Source of the DNA: an uncultured Dyadobacter sp.
GTDB taxonomy: Bacteria > Bacteroidota > Bacteroidia > Cytophagales > Spirosomataceae
Assembly: GCF_946482605.1 (NCBI RefSeq)
Contig: NZ_CAMLSE010000002.1
Span: forward strand, 583,023 to 647,022
Direction of reading: 5' to 3'
DNA: 64,000 nt
Shown: in pieces, positions 1-8,434 of the stretch
Position numbering within the stretch: the stretch's first letter is position 1
Layout of the letters: every line of letters starts with the position of its first letter
Made by a program: the position numbers and the translations under genes
Notes under the pieces: model-generated
The model's database searches: none
Told to the model about the DNA's origin: nothing
Seen by the model: the letters and a program-made list of their open reading frames with translations, nothing else

Positions 1-2
1 AC

Positions 3-410
3 AAGGATTACAGTTCGGTAGATACGGAAAGCCCACGCTTGGCCGTCAATACGGAATATTATTACCGCATTGTGGCTACGGCAGCGGACGGGCGGTTACT
101 CTACACGCCCATTAGCAGTGTAACACTCCCGGATCTGGTCCTTTCCGCGGATCCGAACATTGCGCTCGATATCGAGGTTATTCCAAACCCTTCATCGGCA
201 AGCCAAATGCAGATCCGCACCACGACGCAAGCCAGGCAGACAGCAGAGCTGACGCTTACCGATGTTTCGGGAAGAATACGCGATACCAGGAAAATGACGA
301 TCAGCGATACGCCTGCGACATTCCTGCCCAGCGAGTTACCTACCGGGATTTACCTGTTGAAAGTCAATGTAAACGGCAGAAGCGTGGTTAAAAAACTGGC
401 GATCCATTAA
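3..410 (+). CDS. C-terminal end of a T9SS-secreted surface protein (5' partial)
   Basis: The reading frame is open at the left edge of the window, so only the last 135 or so codons are visible. The first ~45 residues (ending in YYYRIVATAADG) look like the final beta-strands of a fibronectin type III-like domain. The last ~75 residues match the layout of a type A T9SS C-terminal sorting domain: a VIPNPSS motif, a strand with LTDVSGR, then LPTGIYLLKVNVNGRSVVKKLAIH at the end. Such domains direct export across the outer membrane and are usually cleaved. A TTG at 39 lies in frame but is an internal codon. It converges on the LRR gene that ends at 435. The function of the missing part cannot be seen. 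Confidence 0.85.
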   Translation, partial: KDYSSVDTESPRLAVNTEYYYRIVATAADGRLLYTPISSVTLPDLVLSADPNIALDIEVIPNPSSASQMQIRTTTQARQTAELTLTDVSGRIRDTRKMTISDTPATFLPSELPTGIYLLKVNVNGRSVVKKLAIH

Positions 411-434
411 CCACACTTCTTTTAAATGCATTGC

Positions 435-2573
435 CTATTTTTTGACAAATCGCGCGGTTTGCTCCTGTCCGTCGGCGTATGCGATACGCACCACATACAG
501 GCCAGCCGGTAAATGGGCGGTGTCGACTGTCACCGGAGCGGTCGCCGCGGCCTGAGTGATCGTAGATTTGAATGTTACCCGGCCGCCTGCCGTGTTATAG
601 AGTTCAATTCGCCGTATCGTCCTGTTTTTGGGTCTTAATATGAGGCTCGAAACCACCGGATTGGGAAAGATCTCCATTTCGGCCACATTATTCCAGCGTA
701 CATGCTGAATGCTGCTGTAAGCGAAGCTGCCGTCCTGATCGACCATTTTGAGGCGGTATAAGTTACTACCCATCAATGGATTGTCGTGTACAAATGTGTA
801 ACGATGCGTGAGAGTGCTTTCGCCCTGCGCCGCCATTTTGCCAATAACGGTCCACGCTTTGCCTGTGGCATTGCTGTGCTGGATTTCGAAAAAATCACTG
901 TTGGTTTCCAGGCTGGTCGCCCATTCGAGTAATGCGGCTCCACCCTCCTTCCGGGCTGAGAAGCTGATCAGACGCACGGGTAGCTGAACGCACCCCAGAT
1001 CCACCTCCGCCCGCGTGGCGCAGCCGGCTTTGTTGCCGGAAATTGCCACGGCCTCCACGGGTTTGGTTTTCAGTATTTCGCAAATTTCACTGGTCGCACA
1101 GGTTTCCAGTTCCGGGCTATCGGTAATCGTAACCGTACCTCCGATCGCATTCAGACTGCTCAACCCCGCGAGGCTCGTCAGTGACGAATCCGCCCAGATC
1201 AGCAGCCCACCGCCGATCGACTGTAATCCGGCCAGGCCGTCGAGATTTAAAAGATGATAGTTTCCGGACACCGAAGCAGAGTCAGCTACCGACACCAGGT
1301 TTTCAATGCCGGTCAATTCTTCAAGCAAAAAGTTTTCTTCGATAAATAACCGGTCGACGGTGGTCAGCGCTCCCAGCCCCTGCAGATCGGTCAGCGAATC
1401 ATTACCTGCAATCACCAAAGTCCCGAACGTTCCCAGCGATTGAAGGTTGTCGAAACCGGAAAGGCTCTGCAGAGAAGGGTTAAAAACCACGAGGAGATCC
1501 CCGTCAATGGCTGTCAGCGCCGACAATGCTGAAACGTTCTTCAACGAAAAATTACCCGTGATTTGTAACCCCAAATCCCCGACCGTCGTGAGGCCATTCA
1601 GGCCGTCGAGACTTTCCAAAAATGGATTTAGGATAATGGTCACCTCTTCTCCGAAAGAAACTATATTTTGCAGCCCGGTCAGTTGCTTCAGACCGAGGTT
1701 GAAAAACAGATTGAACCCTCCCCCTACTGCCGTTACGTTGCTTAACGCAGACAGATCAGTCAGACTGTCGGTTTCAGAAATCGTCAGGTAGCCGCCGATG
1801 GATGTGAGCTGGTTCAAACCATTCAGGTTGGCCAGCATCAGGTTATAATCAAGGTAAAGTTCGTCACCGATAGACGTCAGCTGATTCAAACCCGTGAGGG
1901 TTTCCAGACTATCATTAAAATCGATATAGACACCTCCCCCAATCGACGCAAGCCCTTCCAGTCCGGATAAATCCCTGATCGTGAGATTATTGGTAATTTC
2001 CAAATCACCGGTCAGACTCGTTATAGCCTGCAAACCAGTCAATGCGGGTAAATTTTCATTGAATCCGATATGTACCGAACCACCTACCGATGAGACGGTC
2101 AGATCACTGATCGAAATCAATGCATCACTGGCTCCGATCACCAGTGAACCGGCCACGGAAGTAATGTTTTTGACACCAGCGAGGTCCTCAATCAAATCAT
2201 TATTGTCCAGAATTAAATCACCATTCACCGAAGTAATACCCTCCAGACCGGCCAGGCTTCCCAGCACCGGATTATCATGGACTTCCAGCGTCGAATCCGC
2301 CAGAACGATGTTATTCAATCCATTCAGGCTCGTAAGGATGCTGTTATAATGGATGGAAATAATGCCTTCGACGCCCGTCAGCGTGTTCAAAGGCGTGAGG
2401 TCGGAAATATCGTCGCCTTCGATGGTCAGGTCACCCGGCACCACCGTGCACGTGGGATAATCAGTCTGAAAAGTATTGATCGAAGCCTGCGTAGTAAAGT
2501 TAAGATCGGCAGGACATTGCGCATTCGCGGCGAATGGCAATAATCCCGCCATCAGGAAGTAGAGTTTTTTCAC
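435..2573 (-). CDS. Secreted leucine-rich-repeat (receptor L-domain-like) protein with T9SS sorting domain
   Basis: I prefer the GTG start at 2573 because it puts a clean signal peptide (VKKLYFLMAGLLPFAANA, then QC) at the N-terminus; an ATG at 2639 would add 22 residues. After the signal come about 20 repeats with the pattern LxGLxxLTSIGGxLxIxxNxxLxxLxGL, of the receptor L-domain/LRR solenoid type also seen in fungal GPI-anchored wall proteins. Around residues 530-545 the solenoid is closed by a Cys-containing cap. A beta-sandwich segment then reads SARKEGGAALLEWATSLETNS, a linker common in T9SS cargo, and the C-terminal sorting domain contains MEIFPNPV and LPAGLYVVRI. It is likely a surface adhesion or recognition protein; the ligand cannot be told. 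Confidence 0.85.
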   Translation of the reverse strand: MKKLYFLMAGLLPFAANAQCPADLNFTTQASINTFQTDYPTCTVVPGDLTIEGDDISDLTPLNTLTGVEGIISIHYNSILTSLNGLNNIVLADSTLEVHDNPVLGSLAGLEGITSVNGDLILDNNDLIEDLAGVKNITSVAGSLVIGASDALISISDLTVSSVGGSVHIGFNENLPALTGLQAITSLTGDLEITNNLTIRDLSGLEGLASIGGGVYIDFNDSLETLTGLNQLTSIGDELYLDYNLMLANLNGLNQLTSIGGYLTISETDSLTDLSALSNVTAVGGGFNLFFNLGLKQLTGLQNIVSFGEEVTIILNPFLESLDGLNGLTTVGDLGLQITGNFSLKNVSALSALTAIDGDLLVVFNPSLQSLSGFDNLQSLGTFGTLVIAGNDSLTDLQGLGALTTVDRLFIEENFLLEELTGIENLVSVADSASVSGNYHLLNLDGLAGLQSIGGGLLIWADSSLTSLAGLSSLNAIGGTVTITDSPELETCATSEICEILKTKPVEAVAISGNKAGCATRAEVDLGCVQLPVRLISFSARKEGGAALLEWATSLETNSDFFEIQHSNATGKAWTVIGKMAAQGESTLTHRYTFVHDNPLMGSNLYRLKMVDQDGSFAYSSIQHVRWNNVAEMEIFPNPVVSSLILRPKNRTIRRIELYNTAGGRVTFKSTITQAAATAPVTVDTAHLPAGLYVVRIAYADGQEQTARFVKK

Positions 2574-2712
2574 AAAAAGAAGGGTTTGGTTGATTAAAAA
2601 GATTCTCAATGACTTAGCAGAAAATCCATTGAACCGCAAACCCTACTTTTCGTAGTATTAGTTCCCAATATTTTATAATACTTTCTTAGAATACGAATTT
2701 TTTATCGAAGAA

Positions 2713-3246
2713 TTACGCTGCCGTCGGCTGGGTTCCCGGCCTTTTCAGGATCAATGCTGAAATCAGGGTCACCACCAGACCCACCGGCAGTATTTCCGCG
2801 TAGGTAAAAAGAATGACCATCAGCGGGCTTTTATACAAATCCTTGTATTCCGCCATCTCTATGACTTTCCTGTCCAGCTCCACCTGCGTGGCGCCATCCG
2901 CCTTGACCTGCCTGAGCACGTGCGCGGTGTATTTGTCCATAAAATCGGGGATAAACAGGTAATAATCGATCAGCCAAACCACCACATATACCGTAGAAGC
3001 CACCAATGTAATGTACAAGCCGATTTTGAATGCTTTCCCGAACGACACAATCCCATGGTTGTGCTTGTCGCGGTAGTTTTTAATGCCTGCAAAAATCATG
3101 GAAAAGGAAAGCAGCATCGCCGCATAACCCAGCACCATATTGCCTTCAAAATCCTCTTGATTGTAACAAACTGCGACGGTCGATAGCATCAGGGTGGAGA
3201 CGACAGCTCCCGAAATGAGACCGCATACAACGATGATCCTGTTCAT
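2713..3246 (-). CDS. DUF4199 family membrane protein
   Basis: A 177-residue inner-membrane protein with four predicted hydrophobic segments (about 5-27, 38-58, 73-95 and 143-168) and a soluble stretch with many charged residues between the third and fourth. The overall pattern, including GIKNYRD after the second helix and the F-x-KAFKIGLYITL segment, fits the Bacteroidota DUF4199 family. Its function is unknown. It lies 112 bp downstream of a membrane-tethered LuxR regulator on the same strand; I recall that pairing from other Cytophagales, so the two may act together. Confidence 0.8.
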   Translation of the reverse strand: MNRIIVVCGLISGAVVSTLMLSTVAVCYNQEDFEGNMVLGYAAMLLSFSMIFAGIKNYRDKHNHGIVSFGKAFKIGLYITLVASTVYVVVWLIDYYLFIPDFMDKYTAHVLRQVKADGATQVELDRKVIEMAEYKDLYKSPLMVILFTYAEILPVGLVVTLISALILKRPGTQPTAA

Positions 3247-3358
3247 ATTCTCTTTGTTTTAATAGCTGATAATGCTGCGAATTTGAAGGATAGGAAGCAT
3301 TTTCGGTTCATACTTTCGGGTGATTTTGCGCCTTGCTCCCGTTTACGCCAAAGTATGA

Positions 3359-3844
3359 TCAGGGGATCAGCCTCAGCCTCCTCGCCCGCTCCACCGACTG
3401 CGTCCGGTTCCTCACTTCCAGTTTTTCGAATATTCTGGATGAATGCGTTTTGATGGTATTGAGTGACACAAACAGCCGCGAAGCAATTTCCTGATTGCTC
3501 AGCCCTTCTGAAATCAGTTGGAGGACTTCGAGCTCGCGATGGCTGAGCCCGAGCCGCAGTCTTTCCGGTTCATTGACGCTGAATTCCTCGCCGGCAGTTA
3601 CGAACACCTCCCGCTCGACAATGCGCGTTTCAATTTTGGGAGTCGTCAGTTTCATGGCCAGCCAGATGCCTAGCCCTGTAAACAGCAGTGCGATCGCCCC
3701 GACGTAAATTTCAATGATGTGCCCGATGATCAGGAATCGCAGTTCGAGCCATTTCAGTACAAAAAGCAACAAGGCAAGTGATATCCCGTAAAGGATCACC
3801 TGCCTGTGTTTTTGGTAAAAATCGCTGATCGTTCGTAGATCCAT
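3359..3844 (-). CDS. Membrane-tethered LuxR-type transcriptional regulator
   Basis: The start at 3844 gives 161 residues beginning MDLRTISDFYQKHR; an upstream ATG at 3913 adds an unlikely Trp/Phe-rich extension. Two hydrophobic helices (about residues 17-34 and 43-65) precede a short linker. The C-terminal ~65 residues form a GerE/LuxR helix-turn-helix: LGLSHRELEVLQLISEG, then LSNQEIASRLFVSLNTIKTH. There is no receiver domain, so phosphorelay control is not evident. The arrangement suggests a DNA-binding domain held at the inner membrane that responds to a membrane or envelope signal (inference). DUF4199 follows downstream. Confidence 0.85.
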   Translation of the reverse strand: MDLRTISDFYQKHRQVILYGISLALLLFVLKWLELRFLIIGHIIEIYVGAIALLFTGLGIWLAMKLTTPKIETRIVEREVFVTAGEEFSVNEPERLRLGLSHRELEVLQLISEGLSNQEIASRLFVSLNTIKTHSSRIFEKLEVRNRTQSVERARRLRLIP

Positions 3845-3921
3845 TTGCAACCAGTCTGTTAGTATCCCAAAAATAAAGATTTTCGGCCACGTGACAGACT
3901 TGCATTGCAACACTTTTCACG

Positions 3922-4305
3922 CTAATGTTTGGCATTCAAGGGCTTTTCCTGGATAATGTCCTTGATTTTTTCACACATTTGCTTGATGCGTACATAGGAA
4001 GCTTTGCTATTCTCCTGCCGGTCGAGATAAATCATAATCTCCCCCGGCGAAGCCTCCCATTCAAATTTGGTTTGGTCATCGAGTATCGTGGTAATATCGA
4101 TATCCCGGTCCGACTCGATGCTCGTGGGCGCAATCTGGCTGTTGATGAAGCGGTGGATTCGGGGCGACTTCGCTTTATCGAACTTGGCAGAAAAGCGGTA
4201 GTAATCATCCGCGTCTTTCACCCGGATATGGAGGTCACCATTGTTGCAGGACCAGGCGAACGTAGCGATCGCGCATACTGTAAATAAGAATAATTTGGTT
4301 TTCAT
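3922..4305 (-). CDS. Small hypothetical lipoprotein
   Basis: Starting at 4305 gives 127 residues with a lipoprotein signal: MKTKLFLFTVCAIATFAWSC, with the Cys of the lipobox at residue 20. The ATG at 4404 would place this signal internally, so it was not used. The mature part is acidic and basic in alternation (DADDYYRFSAKFDKAKSPRI), with a central region that ends in MIYLDRQENSKASYVRIKQM, and has no motif I recognise. It is probably anchored in the inner leaflet of the outer membrane. No function can be assigned. Confidence 0.65.
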   Translation of the reverse strand: MKTKLFLFTVCAIATFAWSCNNGDLHIRVKDADDYYRFSAKFDKAKSPRIHRFINSQIAPTSIESDRDIDITTILDDQTKFEWEASPGEIMIYLDRQENSKASYVRIKQMCEKIKDIIQEKPLNAKH

Positions 4306-4404
4306 GGCTGTAATTGTTTTACAAGGTACTATGCAATATACAGTAGCTGAAAACAAATTACAAACGCTTCGACAATAATCCTGGTCACACCATCGCAATG
4401 TCAC

Positions 4405-6258
4405 TTAATGGTCGACTACGATTGTCCGACTATGGACCGATCCGTCCGTCATTTGCAACGTTAGGCAGTAAGGACCGGCTTTAAGATTAGGAAGTTCTAT
4501 TTCAGATAAATGTAATTCCGATTGAAACACCAATGTACCGTTCAATTGATAAAGCTGCACGCGCTGAGGCATCTGCCCCTTACCTAGTAACAAATTCAGT
4601 TTGTTCGTCACAGGATTGGGATACACAGCGACCTCGTCTTTCTCAATGCTCGAATCAAAGCGAACCACTTTGATAGCGCTTAACGCATAAGTTTCGTCCT
4701 GGTCCACCATTTTCAGGCGATAGTAGTTTTGGCCGGGCTGCGGACTTGTGTCGATAAACTGATATCCTTTTGCTGCCACCGATGTTCCGGCCGCACCGAC
4801 ATGCCCAACAGACTCCCATTTAACACCATCCGTGCTTTTTTGTATTTCAAAATAATCGCTGTTCGATTCTTCCGACGTCTGCCATGCCAGATGAACCTGC
4901 TTTTCCTCTCGGGTGGCGGCAAAATGGATGAGTTTCACAGGTAGAGCGACATCGTTCTCAAAGCGCACCAGGCCGAAGTCGTAGTCGTTGCCGACGCGGG
5001 CTGAGCCCGCCATAATGATCTTCCCGTCCTTCTGCAAAGCGATTGCCGCCCCAAAATCGAAACCGCCCTGAAAGTCCACGGTTACTTTTCCACCATTACC
5101 GAAAGTGTTGTCCAGGATTCCATCCGAATTAAAGCGGGCGAGTGCAAAGTCCACTGTCGAGCCATTATTCTTTGCAGTGTAACCAGCGGCTAGGATTTTC
5201 TGGTCTGGTTGCAAGATCAATGCCTGCCCGGTGTCATCGGAATTGTCAAATGCCGTCGTCGTCATTCCATTAGTACCAAACGTCGGGTCCAACATACCCG
5301 ACTCGCTAAATCTTAGAATCGTAAAATCCGTAGTGCCGTACTTTACAGCTTTCGTTTCTGCTAGAACGATGATCTTGCCTTGATTGCTTACAACAACAGA
5401 ACTCCCAACGGCATCCGCACCAACAGCCATTTTCACAACTCCCAAATTCCCAAAAGTTTGATCCAGAGCGCCGTTATCATTAATCCTTAGAACTACGAGC
5501 ACGCTAATAAGACTTGCATCCACAGCATCAAATGCATCGGCAAAACCTGCTATCACCAGTTTTCCATCCGGTTGTCGCGTAATGGCCCTAGCCACGTCAT
5601 AAAGATTGAACTCACTTACAGGAATGGTTACGAAACCATCAACGCCAAACAATTGATCCAGAGTACCATCTGAATGGTACTTTGCCAAAGCCATGTCAGC
5701 TCCCAAGAGCCCACTCCCGGTATGTCCTGCAAGGAAAATATGTCCATCGGGCTGGATTAAAACCTGGTTGGCCTCATCATTATTTCCATTAAAATCCGTG
5801 GTCACAATCCCGCTGGTGCCAAATGTAAGATCTCTCGTTCCATCCGGATTGAACCTCACCATTGCAAAATCATAATCGGTCCCTGTCCAGGTATACCCAG
5901 CAGCGATGATCTTACCATCTGCCTGCAATGCACCGGAAAAAGCGATGTCCTCGTCTCCATTAATGACCGTTGTTACGATGCCATTTAATCCAAAATCATT
6001 GTCAATAGAACCATCCGCATTGTACCGAACCAGCGTAAAATACCCGCTGTAATCCACTGGTGTGCAATATCCTACCACTACAATTTTGCCATCCGGCTGT
6101 ACCAACACGGAGTTGGTGACGTTTCTGGTTTGATCTACATTCGTCAATACTTTTCCACCATTTCCAAAACTGGCATCAAGAGTACCAGGTTGCGCACAGG
6201 TCAGCAAAGCGACCAGATTAAAAAGACCAGCTAAGAAGAAGGGTTTCATTTCTTTCAT
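4405..6258 (-). CDS. Secreted delta-60 repeat beta-propeller protein with T9SS domain (copy 1)
   Basis: 617 residues with an N-terminal signal peptide ending ALLTCAQPG. The body is made of seven or eight delta-60 repeats (TIGR02608 type), each with the pattern LDxxFGxxGxVxT...A..LQPDGKIxxAGxT...DFALVRxxxDG. They probably fold as a beta-propeller. The C-terminal third holds a linker (HLAWQTSEESNSDYFEIQ) and a T9SS type A sorting domain with VAVYPNPV and LKAGPYCLTLQ. It is a close tandem paralogue of the gene at 6375-8255. These proteins are exported to the cell surface; the ligand is unknown. Confidence 0.9.
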   Translation of the reverse strand: MKEMKPFFLAGLFNLVALLTCAQPGTLDASFGNGGKVLTNVDQTRNVTNSVLVQPDGKIVVVGYCTPVDYSGYFTLVRYNADGSIDNDFGLNGIVTTVINGDEDIAFSGALQADGKIIAAGYTWTGTDYDFAMVRFNPDGTRDLTFGTSGIVTTDFNGNNDEANQVLIQPDGHIFLAGHTGSGLLGADMALAKYHSDGTLDQLFGVDGFVTIPVSEFNLYDVARAITRQPDGKLVIAGFADAFDAVDASLISVLVVLRINDNGALDQTFGNLGVVKMAVGADAVGSSVVVSNQGKIIVLAETKAVKYGTTDFTILRFSESGMLDPTFGTNGMTTTAFDNSDDTGQALILQPDQKILAAGYTAKNNGSTVDFALARFNSDGILDNTFGNGGKVTVDFQGGFDFGAAIALQKDGKIIMAGSARVGNDYDFGLVRFENDVALPVKLIHFAATREEKQVHLAWQTSEESNSDYFEIQKSTDGVKWESVGHVGAAGTSVAAKGYQFIDTSPQPGQNYYRLKMVDQDETYALSAIKVVRFDSSIEKDEVAVYPNPVTNKLNLLLGKGQMPQRVQLYQLNGTLVFQSELHLSEIELPNLKAGPYCLTLQMTDGSVHSRTIVVDH

Positions 6259-6374
6259 TGTTTAGGTGGGAAAAGGGACGAAAGTGTCCGCTATTGAAGA
6301 GGTGGAGTATTGCAATGTTCCTCCTGATCGTGTGGGCTACCGAACAGGGCATCGGACCGACAAGCATCGGATAT

Positions 6375-8255
6375 CTAGCGGCGTACCAGAATGCGCTGGC
6401 TATGGCGTGTTCCGTCGGCCATCTGCAGAACCAGGCAGTAAGGACCTGTTTTAAGATTGGGAAGATCAATTTCGGACGAACCTGCTTCTGATTGAAATAC
6501 CAAAAAACCATTCAGGTCGTAGAACTTTACGCTCCTGAGAACTTCTCCCTTGCTCAATACCAGGTGTAATTTGTCCGTAACCGGATTCGGGTATACGTTA
6601 ACACGGCTAGGGTTGCCAGTTTGAAAGCGCACCGATTGAATGCCGCTATAAGCATATGTACCATCCAGATCAATCATTTTCAACCTGTAAAGATTCTCTC
6701 CTGCCAAGGGCTTGGAATCTGTGAAATGATAGGCTTGCGGCTTTTCGGAATTAACGGCCGCGTCCAGCGATCCGATCGATACCCACTTCTTTCCGTCCCG
6801 GCTCCTTTCCACGTCGAAATGATCACTGTTGGATTCCATTGCGGTTTGCCATTCGAGCTGAATTTCAGTTTCTTCCAGCCTGGCTTCGAAGGCGCATAGT
6901 TTTACGGGCAAGGCTGCGTCATTGACATATCTGGCCAGCGCTACATTGGTATGCGTGTTTGTGATCGTATGCCCAACCGCTACAATGCTCCCTTTTGAAT
7001 CCAGTGCCATGGCTGCGCCCCAGTCCAAATTGTTATTGAAATCCGTCGTTACCTTCCCGTTATTTCCAAATGCCATGTCTATCGAACCGTCGGCCTTAAA
7101 CCGTGCCATGGCAAAATCCCACGTAGTTCCATTCTGTATTACGGTGAAGCCCGAAGTCAAAATCTTTCCGTCTTTCTGGATAACCATATCCAATCCGAAG
7201 TCATAGGTATTGTCAAATGCTGTCAGTACGATCCCCTGATTGCCAAAAGCAGCATCCGGAGTACCGTTAGCATGATACCTCACTAATGCAAAGTCATTAA
7301 ACCCTTCATCCGTGGGCGATGATCTTCCGAATATCAGAATTTTACCGTCGGATTGTACCTGAATAGAACTAGCCACATCATCGCGCCCTATTGAGGGCAA
7401 TACTATTCCTCCAATGCCAAAATTGTTATCAAGATTGCCATTTGCATCTAACCGGACTGCAACAAAGTTCCGGTTGATCGCCTGTGTGGTTTGATCCAGA
7501 ACCTCCGTGAATCCGGACGCCAACACTTTCCCATCCGGCTGCAGTGTCATAGAATTAACGTACTGAGCTAACTGCAAACCGGGTTCATCAATATGTATAA
7601 TGACTTTCCCATTTTGACCGAAGCTTCCATCCAATTGGCCATCGGGCAAATATCTGGCAAATGCCATATCGGGAATCCAGGCGGTGCCAGGGCCAGCAGT
7701 AGCACCGGCAAGCATTATTTTACCGTCAGGCTGCAACACAACCTTACTTGCACGGTCGTCATCTCCGTAACCATCGCCATCTCCGTCCCCAAAATTGGTT
7801 GTCACGATGCCGCTTTGGCCAAACGTGAGATCACGTAAACCCTCTGCCGTATACCTGACGAGCGCAAAATCGAAGTCGCCGTCACCTTTCCACGTACGCC
7901 CCGCAGCCAATATTTTCCCATCGGGCTGCAAAGCAGCAGAAAAAGCAAGATCCTCGGTGCCTCCCAGGGTGGTTTCAACGACTCCGTCTACGCCAAAAGT
8001 ATTGTCCAAAGTCCCATCAGAATTGTATCGGATGAGGCAAAACTTGCCTTGATACTCCTGCGGTCCCGTGTATCCCACAGTCACTATTTTACCATCCGGC
8101 TGAATTAGCACCGAGTTCATAAAAGTCTCACCATTACCGACGTTCGTAGTTACTTTTCCTCCCTGGCCAAAGGTTGCATCCAGTGAACCCGATTGGGCCG
8201 CAAGGCGAAAGGAGGTCGCCAGAAAAAGATAAAAAAGTAGATAATTCCTGTTCAT
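6375..8255 (-). CDS. Secreted delta-60 repeat beta-propeller protein with T9SS domain (copy 2)
   Basis: 626 residues, start MNRNYLLFYLFLATSFRLAAQ with a signal peptide. It has the same series of delta-60 repeats (for example LDATFGQGGKVTTNVG and LDNTFGVDGVVETTLG), the same linker EIQLEWQTAMESNSDHFDVE and the same sorting domain (NVYPNPV, LKTGPYCLVLQ) as the gene just downstream. A short insertion rich in Asp and Gly (GDGDGDGYGDDD, around residue 155) is absent from copy 1 and resembles a calcium-binding loop. The two genes are separated by 116 bp and read in the same direction, so a recent-looking tandem duplication followed by divergence is likely. Confidence 0.9.
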   Translation of the reverse strand: MNRNYLLFYLFLATSFRLAAQSGSLDATFGQGGKVTTNVGNGETFMNSVLIQPDGKIVTVGYTGPQEYQGKFCLIRYNSDGTLDNTFGVDGVVETTLGGTEDLAFSAALQPDGKILAAGRTWKGDGDFDFALVRYTAEGLRDLTFGQSGIVTTNFGDGDGDGYGDDDRASKVVLQPDGKIMLAGATAGPGTAWIPDMAFARYLPDGQLDGSFGQNGKVIIHIDEPGLQLAQYVNSMTLQPDGKVLASGFTEVLDQTTQAINRNFVAVRLDANGNLDNNFGIGGIVLPSIGRDDVASSIQVQSDGKILIFGRSSPTDEGFNDFALVRYHANGTPDAAFGNQGIVLTAFDNTYDFGLDMVIQKDGKILTSGFTVIQNGTTWDFAMARFKADGSIDMAFGNNGKVTTDFNNNLDWGAAMALDSKGSIVAVGHTITNTHTNVALARYVNDAALPVKLCAFEARLEETEIQLEWQTAMESNSDHFDVERSRDGKKWVSIGSLDAAVNSEKPQAYHFTDSKPLAGENLYRLKMIDLDGTYAYSGIQSVRFQTGNPSRVNVYPNPVTDKLHLVLSKGEVLRSVKFYDLNGFLVFQSEAGSSEIDLPNLKTGPYCLVLQMADGTRHSQRILVRR

Positions 8256-8434
8256 ATCGTTCGAAGGTTTGCGTGACGAATGATTGAAATTATCCGCTAT
8301 CCCATTAAACTTTTACAAGAATGTCCAAACCGCGGGAATCACTTACCCATCGGGTCCGCGTTTATTCCGTTTCACTGTAAACTGGTCTAACCCATTTATT
8401 CTTAAATTGGGATAAACAAACTCCTGATACAGCC

